64,000 nt of DNA, taken from positions 1-64,000 of the forward strand of contig JAEZUR010000071.1 in assembly GCA_023420935.1 (NCBI GenBank), written 5' to 3'. The notes under the pieces are model-generated. The model saw nothing but the letters and a program-made list of their open reading frames with translations. It had not been told where the DNA came from and ran no database searches. The translations under genes and the position numbers were made by a program. Positions 16,247-25,563 of this stretch are shown in pieces (position 1 is the stretch's first letter; the number at the start of each line of letters is the position of its first letter). The DNA comes from Bacillota bacterium (GTDB taxonomy: Bacteria > Bacillota > Clostridia > Lachnospirales > Lachnospiraceae).

Positions 16247-16337
16247 AGTGAAACTGTTTTACACATTCGGCCGTAAAATATGGCCTCATTGTTATACAGT
16301 TTCACCCTTGCAAGCAAGTGAAACTGTTTTACACATT
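16247..16337. repeat. Direct and inverted repeat cluster upstream of the DUF402 and ywmB-like genes
   Basis: A 21-bp sequence (AGTGAAACTG followed by TTTTACACATT) occurs at 16247-16267 and again at 16317-16337, 70 bp apart. Between them ACAGTTTCAC (about 16296-16305) is the inverse complement of its first half, so 16248-16305 can fold with a 10-bp stem and a GGCC/GGCC inner pair. The right half carries the 24-nt sequence at 16300-16323 that recurs at 48140-48163. Confidence 0.7.
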
Positions 16338-16473
16338 ATAGCATGAAAAGGGGTGGGGTGAAAGAAAAATATTTTAGATAAATTTATGATTTAATAAGAT
16401 CTGTTTTACATATGAATAATACTTCCTATTTTGGGAATGCTAACAAGTAAATAAAATTTATTTGGAGGTGTTT

Positions 16474-17220
16474 ATGAGTAATCAAAAGATTCTAATGCGT
16501 GTGATTCTGGTAAGTGTTTTTTGGATTACTGCATTGTTCCAAATGATAGGAGATCAAGTATTTTCCAATGATGGACAAATTGTGACTGCTTTTGCTGCAT
16601 CTAATGTAAAACTTGCAGAGAGTAAACTTGAACTTACCGCAGAGTGGAGAGAGAAGCGATATGGAGAAGAAGAAAAAAGCAAGTTGTTACTTGATCTAGC
16701 AGATAAAATCGGATTCCATGGTTTCTATGAAGTTAATTGTGAAACCCGTAACAATCAGACGATACATTTTATTAAAATCCAAGAAAATGAAGTGAAAGCA
16801 ATCATTGAACTAATTACAGAAAAAAATTCCAAGAAAATCTATGGATATATGGAATTATCCATTATGGATCAGATGAACGACATTCTAGCTTATAAAACAA
16901 AGATAGAACGAGCATATCAAGCAACAGGAGCAAAAGATGTTCAGACTATTCTAAAATTCTGCGGGGAGTATCCAGGCCAGCTATCATATAAGAAGCAGAA
17001 CCAAGAGGTAAAGCATCTATTTCATAATTTAAAGGCTCAAGTTGTAAGTGAAATAAATGAAGATGGAATCTACACGGTTTATGGATATACTAAAATGGTA
17101 AAAGATTATATGCAGGTTTTTCGTCATAAAATTAATTTAAATGTAGCGTTTTCTTATAATGAAGAAAGAAATATTACGAATCTATATTTAGCAACACCAA
17201 TTATAAGTGGAGATTACTAA
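16474..17220 (+). CDS. YwmB family protein
   Basis: 248-residue secreted or anchored protein with an N-terminal hydrophobic segment (residues 7-23) and a YwmB-like body. The family-type ending is visible: an INLNVAFSYNEE strand followed by NLYLATPIISGDY. YwmB proteins are conserved in spore-forming Firmicutes and have an unusual TATA-box-binding-like fold; their function is unknown. GGAGGTG lies upstream of the ATG at 16474; a TTG at 16462 overlaps that site and is rejected. A terminator follows the stop directly. Confidence 0.8.
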   Translation: MSNQKILMRVILVSVFWITALFQMIGDQVFSNDGQIVTAFAASNVKLAESKLELTAEWREKRYGEEEKSKLLLDLADKIGFHGFYEVNCETRNNQTIHFIKIQENEVKAIIELITEKNSKKIYGYMELSIMDQMNDILAYKTKIERAYQATGAKDVQTILKFCGEYPGQLSYKKQNQEVKHLFHNLKAQVVSEINEDGIYTVYGYTKMVKDYMQVFRHKINLNVAFSYNEERNITNLYLATPIISGDY

Positions 17221-17253
17221 AACCGTCGGTACCTATTTGGCAACGACGGTTTT
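17220..17253. terminator. Bidirectional terminator
   Basis: AACCGTCG (17221-17228) pairs with CGACGGTT (17244-17251), followed by TTTTT. It lies between the ywmB-like gene and the converging spore-protein candidate. Confidence 0.85.
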
Positions 17254-17261
17254 TTTACTAG

Positions 17262-17846
17262 TTAGAACCAACGTTTACGGCTACGATAACGTCTACGTCT
17301 ATTATTCATTTCATTGAATAATAAAATACCAATTAAGCCACGGAGCCAATCTGGACGTCCATCACGATAATCTGGTCTTGGATAATGAGGAGGAGGACAA
17401 TATCTATCCCTTGGATCGCAAGGATAGAAAGGAGGATAGAACGGACGCTGATTCGCTTTTAGATCTTCTGTTTCTAATGAGAATGCTTCTGAATCTAGCG
17501 CGGCTACACGATCATAAATGGTATCTACAATCATGTTTAAGTGGTTTTTATCTGGACATTCGTCAAACATACAGCTACCATCGTATTCTAATTTATCACA
17601 TTCTTCATCTACTTCTTTTTGAATCTGTAACACTGCCTTTGGATACAATTGTTTCATATAAGTTACATCTTTATCATAGTCTTCACTATTATCGTATCCA
17701 TAAAGAGGAAACATAGGTACTCCAGTCTGAATGCCTGCTGGTATATTATATTTTGAGATTAAGGGTCTTTGCGGAATATTGTAATTTGAGAAAAACATAT
17801 TATTGCCTTTTGTGTAACTATTAAAGTCTTGATTTTGTTGATTCAT
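17262..17846 (-). CDS. Pro/Tyr/Arg-rich protein, probable spore-associated
   Basis: 194 residues; no firmly named family. The N-terminus is Asn/Gln-rich and low in complexity. The middle (about residues 55-130) is helical and acidic with several cysteines (EECDKLEYDGSCMFDECPDK). The C-terminal part is Pro/Tyr/Asp-rich (PFYPPFYPCDPRDRYCPPP), ending in a short hydrophobic segment (LRGLIGILLF) and a strongly basic tail with repeated arginines. Such composition is common in clostridial spore coat or exosporium proteins, which is only a compositional argument. AGGAG lies upstream of the ATG. Confidence 0.65.
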   Translation of the reverse strand: MNQQNQDFNSYTKGNNMFFSNYNIPQRPLISKYNIPAGIQTGVPMFPLYGYDNSEDYDKDVTYMKQLYPKAVLQIQKEVDEECDKLEYDGSCMFDECPDKNHLNMIVDTIYDRVAALDSEAFSLETEDLKANQRPFYPPFYPCDPRDRYCPPPHYPRPDYRDGRPDWLRGLIGILLFNEMNNRRRRYRSRKRWF

Positions 17847-18002
17847 ACATACTCCTGTATAATCTGATTAATAAATAATATATGCAGTAAAACACTTGTG
17901 GTGCCTATTGCACTTTATTGGAAAAATAGTTACAATATACAATATAATAACTTTAGGGAACTGTGAATTAGTGTAATGGTAATTCACGTCCTGAATTGTA
18001 CG

Positions 18003-18025
18003 TGTGCGATACGCACAGATGGGAG
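18003..18025 (+). promoter_or_regulatory. Hairpin plus Shine-Dalgarno leader element, copy 1
   Basis: TGTGCG, three bases, CGCACA forms a 6-bp hairpin (18003-18017), followed at once by GAT and the ribosome binding site GGGAG (18021-18025). The chosen GTG start is five bases further on. The same layout with the shared CAGATsGGAG tail occurs at 51618-51640 and 54665-54688. Confidence 0.6.
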
Positions 18026-18030
18026 TTCGC

Positions 18031-19173
18031 GTGGAAAATAATCTCAGTATTACACTCCAAGAGAGTTTTAAAATAGATTTTGTAGAAGCAATTATAAGTA
18101 ATTCATCGGATAAAGAAGCATTTCATAAGGTTAAAATTCGCCCAGTTATGATTAAGGGAGAATTGCAATTTCAGGCCTCTGAATATAGAGGGAAAAAGAT
18201 TTTTCATAAAAATTACACTAGAGATGAATTGTTCTTAGCCTTGACCGAATGGATTGAAGGAGAAATACATTTTAGACAAGCTGAGATAATAAATACTAGT
18301 TCAGTAACCAATATATTAATTAGCAAAAAAGGCAAAGCTACAATAAAGAAAAAGCAAACAAGTGAGAAAAAGCAGGATTTCCAACATAACAGACAAAAAG
18401 AATATATTCTACAAGAAGGAGTAAAAGTTCCTTTTCTAGTTGATTTAGGTGTTATGACAGAAGATGGAAAGATTGTCAATTCGAAGTATGATAAGTTCAA
18501 GCAAATGAATCGATTTCTTGAGTTTATTGAAGATATCTTACCTAGTCTTAAGAAGGATCGAAAGATTACCATTATTGATTTTGGTTGTGGTAAATCTTAT
18601 TTGACCTTTGCCATGTATTATTACCTGAAAGAGTTAAAGAATTATAATATTCAGATTATAGGTCTAGATTTAAAAGATGATGTGATTGCCACATGTAATC
18701 AATTAAGTGAAAAGTATGGATATGATTGCTTAACTTTCCTTCATGGAGACATCGCCTCCTATGAAGGGGTAAATCAAGTGGATATGGTTGTAACGCTTCA
18801 TGCTTGTGACACTGCAACAGATTATGCACTTTATAAAGCAGTAAAATGGAATGCCAGTGTAATCTTATCAGTTCCGTGCTGTCAACATGAATTGAATAAG
18901 CAAATGAAATGTAATGAGTTATCCTCTATTTATCGATATGGTCTGATTAAAGAGAGAGAGGCAGCTCTTTTAACGGATGCTATTAGAGCCAATCTATTGG
19001 AAGAACAGGGATACAAAGCCCAGATACTTGAATTTATTGATATGGAGCATACACCGAAAAATATATTAATACGAGCGGTTAAGACAAACAAAGAGAAGAC
19101 ATTTGAGGATTATGAAAAATTGAAATCGTTTTACGGAATTAATCCTACTTTAGGTCAACTATTAAAAAAGTAA
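18031..19173 (+). CDS. Class I SAM-dependent methyltransferase (METTL25-like family)
   Basis: 380 residues. The N-terminal third is basic with a lysine-rich linker (about residues 95-120). The C-terminal two thirds is a Rossmann methyltransferase with motif I DFGCGKSYLTFA (about 187-198), the acidic LDLKDD strand and the VTLHACDTATDYAL and SVPCCQHELN segments typical of this subfamily. The substrate is unknown; RNA is possible. The frame is open from a GTG at 18004, but that lies inside a hairpin. The GTG at 18031 has GGGAG five bases upstream and is preferred. Confidence 0.8.
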   Translation: MENNLSITLQESFKIDFVEAIISNSSDKEAFHKVKIRPVMIKGELQFQASEYRGKKIFHKNYTRDELFLALTEWIEGEIHFRQAEIINTSSVTNILISKKGKATIKKKQTSEKKQDFQHNRQKEYILQEGVKVPFLVDLGVMTEDGKIVNSKYDKFKQMNRFLEFIEDILPSLKKDRKITIIDFGCGKSYLTFAMYYYLKELKNYNIQIIGLDLKDDVIATCNQLSEKYGYDCLTFLHGDIASYEGVNQVDMVVTLHACDTATDYALYKAVKWNASVILSVPCCQHELNKQMKCNELSSIYRYGLIKEREAALLTDAIRANLLEEQGYKAQILEFIDMEHTPKNILIRAVKTNKEKTFEDYEKLKSFYGINPTLGQLLKK

Positions 19174-19215
19174 CTAATGTAAAGATGAAAATAGAAAGAA
19201 AGTGAAAGTGAGTTT

Positions 19216-21762
19216 ATGCTAAAGCTTGTTTACAGAGTAATAGTTTTTATTGCAGTATTTGCAGCTGCTGTATTTTTTATGGGTAGGAATATGAAAGAGG
19301 TTACGGTAGATGTAAATTCAACCGTAAAAATGGGAGAAGCAACGTTTCCAGTTATTTATTTAAAAACTGGTGAGTATAAAATCAATCTTTTGCATGGGTA
19401 TAGTAGTAATTTAGAGGCTAATGTGGTAAGAGAAGCAATGACCCCATTAGGGTCAGATAAGACATTTCAAGTTTTAATTGAGGAAAACGAAAGTAATATC
19501 AGGAAATTAAAATATGAGGTACACAAGGTTGAGAATAATGAGTTAGTTGATTCTGGTGCCATTAGTGCACTTGACAAAACGGACACAGGGAAAAGTACCG
19601 AGATTAAGATTAAGGAAAACTTGGATACTAGTAAGGAGTATGCGGTCAGAATCACTATCATTACAGATACAAGTAAGAAAATCCATTATTATACAAGGAT
19701 TAAGTACTATGAGGATGACTCCTTTTTAAAAGAAAAAATGGAGTTTGTAACAAAGTTCCATAAAGCTATTATGGATAAGGATAAAGCTGAAGAAGTAACT
19801 AAGTATTTAGAGCCATTATCATCGGAGGAAAATGAAAGTTTATCCAAGGTAACGATCCATTCTAGTTTTGATTTAGTAAGTTGGGGTCAATTAAAACCAA
19901 AAGTGTTAACTGATATTGTCCCAACAATCAAAGAATTTAACATTGAAACTGCAGCGATAGAATTAAGCTATTATGTTTCTGCGAAAACAGATACAGGCAC
20001 GGAAATATATCTAGTAAAGGAATTTTACCGTGTAAGATTTACCTTGGATCGAATCTATTTACTGAACTATGACAGAACCATGGAAGAATTATTTGATATG
20101 AATTTGGCAAGCATATCTAAGAGTCAACTTAAAGTGGGTATTACCAATGAGACAGACTTAGGAATTGTTACCAGTGAGGATTATAACAAGATGTGTTTTG
20201 TACGTCAAGGCGCACTCTGGTATTATAATCTTCCTGAGAATCACGCGGTTAAAGTGTTTTCTTTTATGGAAACAGATGCGGACTATATTAGGGATGGATA
20301 TGACCAACATAACGTAAGAATCCTTAATATGGATGAAGGTGGGAATATTGATTTCCTTGTTTATGGGTATATGAATCGAGGCGATTATGAAGGTAAGGTT
20401 GCTATTGTCCTCTATAAATATTTTGCTGGAGAAAATCGTATCGAAGAGCAGGTTTATGTTCCGTTAGAAACAACCTATCAGATGCTAAAAGAAGACTTGA
20501 ATAGCTTTAGTTATGTAAACAAGAAGGGTGTCTTTTATTTTACAATTAACAACCAAGTGTATTCCTATAATATTATAGCTAAGAAACTTAATGTGATTGC
20601 GCATAATATTAATAATGATAATTTCATTATGTTACGCCAAAGTAAATCCATAGCATGGCTGGATTCTGAAAACCCTACTAAGGCTACCAGCATTACTATT
20701 TTGAATTTAGAAACTGAGAAGAAGAAGGTGATTAAAGCAGGACAGGGAGATACCATTCGTATATTAGGAGCTGTTGATACGAATATTATTTATGGTTTCG
20801 CGAAGACGTCAAATATTGTGGAAACTACAGATGGATCTATCGTGATTCCTGTACATGAGCTTATCATAGCTGATATGGATGGAACTATACTAAAAACCTA
20901 TCAGAAGAAAAAAATATACATTACAAAAGCTAGCGTTACAGATAATGTTATAAAACTAAATCGGGTTAAGAAACAAGCTGGTAATAATAGGTTTTCATAT
21001 TATCAGGTTGAAACCGATAGCATTCTAACTAAGGTAGTTAATACACAGGAAACCATTGGGCTTACCTACCGAGTAACGGATGCTACCTATAAGGAAGCAT
21101 ATATTTCTTTACCAACTGAGTTTACTATGAAAGAACTGCCTAAAGTTATGGAAACAGTGAATACAGTAATTACAGAAGACACAACGCTACATTTGGATAG
21201 TAATAAGATAAATACCATGAAATACTATGTATATGCTTTGGGAAATATTCAAAGTGCATATTCTAACCCATCTGAAGCTATCGTGGTAGCTGATGAGAAA
21301 ATGGGTGTAGTAATTAATAGTAATAACCAGATAGTTTGGGAACGAGGAGGTAAATTCAATCGCAAAACAATTGCAGGAATTCCTACTATTTCATCAGGTA
21401 ATGGGGTAGATAGTGTTGGGGCATCTGTAAGTATGTTGCTAAAATATAACCTAGTTACCAAAGATGCAAAATCATTATCTCATAATGATCAATCCATCTA
21501 TAATTTATTAAAAGAGAATTTAAACTATCCAATTAACTTAACGGAATGCACCTTAGATGAAGTGTTATATTTTGTTAGTAGTGGAAGGCCTGTTATAGCA
21601 ATGAAGGATTCTGAACATGCAGTGTTAATCACAGGATATGATGAGTATTATGTTACTATGATAGATCCAGGAGCCGGAACAACATCTAGGCTTCCATTAG
21701 CAAGCGCAGATACAATATTTACAAACGCAGGAAATGTTTTTATTAGTTATATGGAGAATTGA
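19216..21762 (+). CDS. Large membrane-anchored protein with a C39-like pseudoprotease domain
   Basis: 848 residues. One N-terminal membrane segment (about residues 5-23) is followed by about 690 residues of extracytoplasmic beta-rich sequence, not assigned to a family. From about 718 there is a papain-fold, C39-like domain. Its SGNGVDSVGASVSMLL segment aligns with the catalytic-cysteine helix of such domains but has Ser733 where the cysteine would be. The downstream His (HAVLITGYD, about 801) and Asp are kept. This suggests a binding rather than a cleaving domain. The ribosome site is weak. It is 21 bp upstream of the M29 aminopeptidase and possibly co-transcribed. Confidence 0.65.
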   Translation: MLKLVYRVIVFIAVFAAAVFFMGRNMKEVTVDVNSTVKMGEATFPVIYLKTGEYKINLLHGYSSNLEANVVREAMTPLGSDKTFQVLIEENESNIRKLKYEVHKVENNELVDSGAISALDKTDTGKSTEIKIKENLDTSKEYAVRITIITDTSKKIHYYTRIKYYEDDSFLKEKMEFVTKFHKAIMDKDKAEEVTKYLEPLSSEENESLSKVTIHSSFDLVSWGQLKPKVLTDIVPTIKEFNIETAAIELSYYVSAKTDTGTEIYLVKEFYRVRFTLDRIYLLNYDRTMEELFDMNLASISKSQLKVGITNETDLGIVTSEDYNKMCFVRQGALWYYNLPENHAVKVFSFMETDADYIRDGYDQHNVRILNMDEGGNIDFLVYGYMNRGDYEGKVAIVLYKYFAGENRIEEQVYVPLETTYQMLKEDLNSFSYVNKKGVFYFTINNQVYSYNIIAKKLNVIAHNINNDNFIMLRQSKSIAWLDSENPTKATSITILNLETEKKKVIKAGQGDTIRILGAVDTNIIYGFAKTSNIVETTDGSIVIPVHELIIADMDGTILKTYQKKKIYITKASVTDNVIKLNRVKKQAGNNRFSYYQVETDSILTKVVNTQETIGLTYRVTDATYKEAYISLPTEFTMKELPKVMETVNTVITEDTTLHLDSNKINTMKYYVYALGNIQSAYSNPSEAIVVADEKMGVVINSNNQIVWERGGKFNRKTIAGIPTISSGNGVDSVGASVSMLLKYNLVTKDAKSLSHNDQSIYNLLKENLNYPINLTECTLDEVLYFVSSGRPVIAMKDSEHAVLITGYDEYYVTMIDPGAGTTSRLPLASADTIFTNAGNVFISYMEN

Positions 21763-21783
21763 TAAGAAGAAAGGATGATAATA

Positions 21784-22899
21784 ATGGATGAGAGAGTAAA
21801 AAAATTAGCATACAATTTAGTGAATTACTCAATGGGTGTAAAAGAAGGTGACAAGGTCTATGTACATTACATTGGAGAGTCTACAGAAGATCTTGCAAGA
21901 CAGATTATTAAAGAAATTTATATAGCAAAAGGAATTCCATTTCCACACTACACCAGTCAGAGGGTGCAAAGAGAAATGCTTCTTAATTGTACAGAGGATC
22001 AACTTCGACTGATGGCAGAAGTGGATAGCATGGAGATGGATAGAATGGATTGCTATGTTGCAGTAAGAGGAACGGAAAATGTATCTGAATTGGCAGATGT
22101 TCCAGCAGATAAAATGCGTCTTTATGAAATATATTATGCAACTCCAGTACACCATGAGAGACGTGTGAAAAATACAAGATGGGTGGTATTACGCTATCCG
22201 AATAGTTCCATGGCTCAGCTTTCTAATACGAGCCAAGAAGAGTTTGAGAACTTTTATTTTAATGTTTGCAATCTAGATTATTCTAAAATGGCAAAAGCTA
22301 TGGAACCTTTGGTTGCGTATATGGAGATAACGGATAAAGTAAGAATTGTTGGAGAAGGTACCGATTTGACTTTTTCAATTAAGGGAATTCCAGCGATACC
22401 ATGTGCTGGTAACATGAATATTCCGGATGGAGAAGTGTTTACTGCGCCGGTAAAAGATTCGGTGAATGGAACACTATCCTATAATACACCTTCTGTTTAT
22501 CAAGGCTTTTGCTATGAAAATATTAAGCTAGAATTTAAAGATGGTAAAATTGTAAATGCTACTGCCAATGACACCACAAGAATTAACAAAATGTTTGATA
22601 CAGATGATGGTGCAAGGTACATTGGTGAGTTTGCCATTGGGGTAAATCCTTATGTGATTAAACCGATGAAAGATATTTTATTTGACGAGAAAATAATGGG
22701 ATCCTTCCATTTTACACCAGGTAATTGCTATGAAGAAGCTTCAAATGGTAATAAATCCTCCATCCATTGGGATCTTGTTTGCATTCAAACGCCAGAATAT
22801 GGTGGTGGAGAGATGTATTTTGATGATGTATTAATTCGAAAAGATGGAAAATTTGTTGTAAAAGAATTGGAATGTTTAAATCCAGAAAACTTGATTTAA
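21784..22899 (+). CDS. M29 family aminopeptidase
   Basis: 371-residue metallopeptidase of the thermophilic-aminopeptidase (M29, AmpS/PepS) family, removing N-terminal residues from peptides in the cytoplasm. Family landmarks are the N-terminal YSMGVKEGDKVYVH segment, IVGEGTDLTFSIKG, AGNMNIPDGEVFTAP (metal-binding Glu) and GEFAIGVNP, and late His and Asp in SSIHWDLVC. The ATG at 21784 follows AAAGGATG. It lies 14 bp before deoB and is likely co-transcribed with the nucleoside cluster, though a functional tie to nucleosides is not evident. Confidence 0.9.
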   Translation: MDERVKKLAYNLVNYSMGVKEGDKVYVHYIGESTEDLARQIIKEIYIAKGIPFPHYTSQRVQREMLLNCTEDQLRLMAEVDSMEMDRMDCYVAVRGTENVSELADVPADKMRLYEIYYATPVHHERRVKNTRWVVLRYPNSSMAQLSNTSQEEFENFYFNVCNLDYSKMAKAMEPLVAYMEITDKVRIVGEGTDLTFSIKGIPAIPCAGNMNIPDGEVFTAPVKDSVNGTLSYNTPSVYQGFCYENIKLEFKDGKIVNATANDTTRINKMFDTDDGARYIGEFAIGVNPYVIKPMKDILFDEKIMGSFHFTPGNCYEEASNGNKSSIHWDLVCIQTPEYGGGEMYFDDVLIRKDGKFVVKELECLNPENLI

Positions 22900-22913
22900 A
22901 AGGGGGCTAACTA

Positions 22914-24101
22914 ATGAAAAGAGCATTTTTGATTGTATTAGATAGTGTTGGAATCGGTGAGATGCCAGATGCCAGAGAATATGGAGATGAAGGAAGTAAC
23001 ACCATAGGTGCTGCATCCACTAGTGATGAGTTTTTTATGCCTAATATGAAAAAGTTAGGGCTATTCAATATAGATGGTGTTACCATCGATTCCAAAAATG
23101 ATTGGGTGCTTTCTGATGTTTCGCAAGAGGGCGCTGTAGCAAGATTGAAGGAAGCTTCAAAAGGAAAAGACACTACCATTGGTCATTGGGAGATCGCTGG
23201 AATTATATCGGAACAACCACTTCCAGTTTTTCCAGATGGGTTCCCCAAAGAATTATTAGATGAATTCTCTGCTCGTACGGGTAGAGAAGTAATCTGTAAT
23301 AAACCGTACTCCGGTACTGAAGTTATTATGGATTATGGTCAAGAACATGTGGAAACAGGAGCATTAATTGTATATACTTCTGCGGATAGTGTATTTCAGA
23401 TCGCTGCCCATGAAGGCATTGTTTCGATTGAAAAACTATATGAATATTGTGAAATCGCTAGAGAAATATGTAAAGGAAAATATGGTGTAGGACGCGTAAT
23501 TGCCAGACCTTTTGAAGGAGAATATCCAAACTTTAAACGTACAAGTAGAAGACATGACTATTCTTTGGTACCACCAGCCAATACAATGCTTGATGCGCTC
23601 TTAAAAGAAAAGAAAGAGGTAATTGCGGTTGGTAAGATCAATGATATTTTTGCAGGTCAAGGGATAGGTTCTATGGTTCGTACATCCAGTAATGCAGATG
23701 GAATTGAAAGAACACTAGAATATCTTAAGGAAGAATTTGAAGGATTATGCTTTATTAATCTTGTTGATTTTGATATGATATATGGTCACCGTAATGATGT
23801 TCCTGGTTATGCAAAAGCATTGTCTTACTTTGACTCCAAACTACCAGAAATTCTTGCAGGTTTAAAAAAGGACGATATCCTTATGATTACAGCAGATCAT
23901 GGTTGCGATCCAGCGACTCCTTCTACGGATCACTCTAGAGAGCATACACCTCTTGTGATCTGTGGACACAATGTGAAAGCGGGGGTTAATTTAGGAACAA
24001 GAGAAACCTTTGCTGACATTGCTGCAACCATATTAGACTATTTTAATATTAAGAGTGATATTAAGGGAAGCTCATTCTTACCACAGATATTAAACAAATA
24101 A
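22914..24101 (+). CDS. deoB: Phosphopentomutase
   Basis: 395-residue alkaline-phosphatase-fold mutase converting (deoxy)ribose 1-phosphate to the 5-phosphate. The metal-binding N-terminal motif LDSVGIGEMPDA and the C-terminal ITADHGCDPATPSTDHSREH region are present, with the cap domain between. Length is normal. It opens a tight run of nucleoside-salvage genes, followed 24 bp later by deoD. Confidence 0.97.
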   Translation: MKRAFLIVLDSVGIGEMPDAREYGDEGSNTIGAASTSDEFFMPNMKKLGLFNIDGVTIDSKNDWVLSDVSQEGAVARLKEASKGKDTTIGHWEIAGIISEQPLPVFPDGFPKELLDEFSARTGREVICNKPYSGTEVIMDYGQEHVETGALIVYTSADSVFQIAAHEGIVSIEKLYEYCEIAREICKGKYGVGRVIARPFEGEYPNFKRTSRRHDYSLVPPANTMLDALLKEKKEVIAVGKINDIFAGQGIGSMVRTSSNADGIERTLEYLKEEFEGLCFINLVDFDMIYGHRNDVPGYAKALSYFDSKLPEILAGLKKDDILMITADHGCDPATPSTDHSREHTPLVICGHNVKAGVNLGTRETFADIAATILDYFNIKSDIKGSSFLPQILNK

Positions 24102-24125
24102 TACAAAGAAAAAGGAGGATTTTAT

Positions 24126-24836
24126 ATGAATACACCTACACCACACAATGCCGCAAAGGAAGGCGAAATTGCAAAAACAGTCTTGATGCCAGGAGATCCA
24201 CTAAGAGCAAAATTTATTGCAGATACATTTTTAGAGGATGTTACTTGTTTTAATACAGTAAGAAATATGTTTGGATATACAGGAACATTTAATGGAAAAC
24301 GAGTTTCCGTTATGGGAGGTGGAATGGGTATCCCGTCCATCGGTATTTACTCCTATGAGTTATATCATTTTTATAATGTGGATAACATTATCCGTATCGG
24401 GTCCGCCGGTGGAATTGGTGATGATATTAAAGTTCGTGACATTGTGATCGGAATGGGCGCATCAACTAATTCTAATTTTGCAGCGCAATATAAACTACCA
24501 GGAACCTTTGCTCCAATTGCAGACTTTGGCTTACTTCGCAAAGCAGTTGAGTCAGCTGAGGAGAAAAATATTAAGGTCGTAGTTGGAAATGTATTATCCT
24601 CTGATACGTTCTATGATGATAATGCAAGTGCCAATGAATCATGGAAGAAAATGAACGTATTAGCGGTAGAAATGGAAGCAGCTGGACTTTATATGAATGC
24701 TGCAAGAGCTGGGAAAAAGGCTCTATGCATCTTAACAATATCAGATCATGTATTTACTGGAGAATCTCTATCTGCAGAAGATAGACAGACAAGCTTCCGT
24801 GAAATGATGGAAATTGCATTAGATATAGCTGAATAA
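24126..24836 (+). CDS. deoD: Purine-nucleoside phosphorylase, DeoD type
   Basis: 236-residue hexameric-type phosphorylase cleaving purine (deoxy)nucleosides to base and (deoxy)ribose 1-phosphate. Landmarks are LMPGDPLRAKFIADTFL (phosphate site), RIGSAGGIG, and the substrate-binding AVEMEAAGLYMNA near residue 180. GGAGG lies just upstream. The sugar phosphate it releases feeds the adjacent DeoB and DeoC enzymes. Confidence 0.97.
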   Translation: MNTPTPHNAAKEGEIAKTVLMPGDPLRAKFIADTFLEDVTCFNTVRNMFGYTGTFNGKRVSVMGGGMGIPSIGIYSYELYHFYNVDNIIRIGSAGGIGDDIKVRDIVIGMGASTNSNFAAQYKLPGTFAPIADFGLLRKAVESAEEKNIKVVVGNVLSSDTFYDDNASANESWKKMNVLAVEMEAAGLYMNAARAGKKALCILTISDHVFTGESLSAEDRQTSFREMMEIALDIAE

Positions 24837-24843
24837 AGATAAG

Positions 24844-24869
24844 GTCTGATAAAACAGACAGAACAGGAG
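24844..24869 (+). promoter_or_regulatory. Small hairpin before the deoC ribosome binding site
   Basis: GTCTG (24844-24848), a six-base loop and CAGAC (24855-24859), then AGAACAGGAG before the deoC ATG. The architecture resembles the hairpin plus Shine-Dalgarno elements seen elsewhere in the window, but the sequence differs, so membership is uncertain. Confidence 0.35.
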
Positions 24870-24874
24870 CAATA

Positions 24875-25540
24875 ATGGATAAAAAACATATATTTGAAAA
24901 GGTGGATCACACTTTATTAACACAAACAGCAACATGGGAAGAGATAAAGATGATCTGTGATGATGGTATTACTTATGGGACGGCATCCGTATGTATTCCA
25001 CCATCTTATGTGCAGCGAGTAAAGGAATATGTTCAGGATAAAATTGCAGTTTGTACTGTGATTGGATTTCCAAATGGATATAACACAACTGCAGTCAAAG
25101 TTTTCGAAACAAAAGATGCCATTAATAATGGTGCGGATGAAATAGATATGGTAATTAACTTAGGTGATGCCAAAGACGGTAAATGGGATACCATTGAAGC
25201 TGAGATCAAAGCGATGAAAGCAGCTTGCCAAGACAAAATTCTAAAAGTTATCATCGAAACATGTCTCTTAACAGAGGAAGAAAAAATCAAAATGTGTCAA
25301 GTAGTTACCAACTCTGGTGCAGATTATATTAAAACTTCTACTGGATTTTCCACAGCAGGAGCAACATTTGCAGACATTGAATTGTTCTCTAAAAATATTG
25401 GAAGTCATGTGAAGATGAAGGCAGCAGGAGGAATCTCATCTTATGATGATGCTGAGCGATTTATTGAACTTGGCGCATCAAGATTAGGTACTAGCCGTAT
25501 TGTAAAGATTGCAAAAAATGAACAAGGAAGCGGTTACTAG
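24875..25540 (+). CDS. deoC: Deoxyribose-phosphate aldolase
   Basis: 221-residue TIM-barrel aldolase splitting 2-deoxyribose 5-phosphate into glyceraldehyde 3-phosphate and acetaldehyde. The Schiff-base lysine lies in YIKTSTGFST, and the second catalytic lysine in HVKMKAAGGISSYDDA. VDHTLL near the start is typical. It uses a product of deoB and is flanked by deoD and cdd in the same orientation. Confidence 0.97.
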   Translation: MDKKHIFEKVDHTLLTQTATWEEIKMICDDGITYGTASVCIPPSYVQRVKEYVQDKIAVCTVIGFPNGYNTTAVKVFETKDAINNGADEIDMVINLGDAKDGKWDTIEAEIKAMKAACQDKILKVIIETCLLTEEEKIKMCQVVTNSGADYIKTSTGFSTAGATFADIELFSKNIGSHVKMKAAGGISSYDDAERFIELGASRLGTSRIVKIAKNEQGSGY

Positions 25541-25563
25541 TACATAAGTAAAGGAGAACTCCC

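Noticed and set aside
18004..18030. GTG at 18004 as start of the methyltransferase
   Set aside because: It lies inside the conserved hairpin and upstream of the GGGAG site; the GTG at 18031 fits the site.
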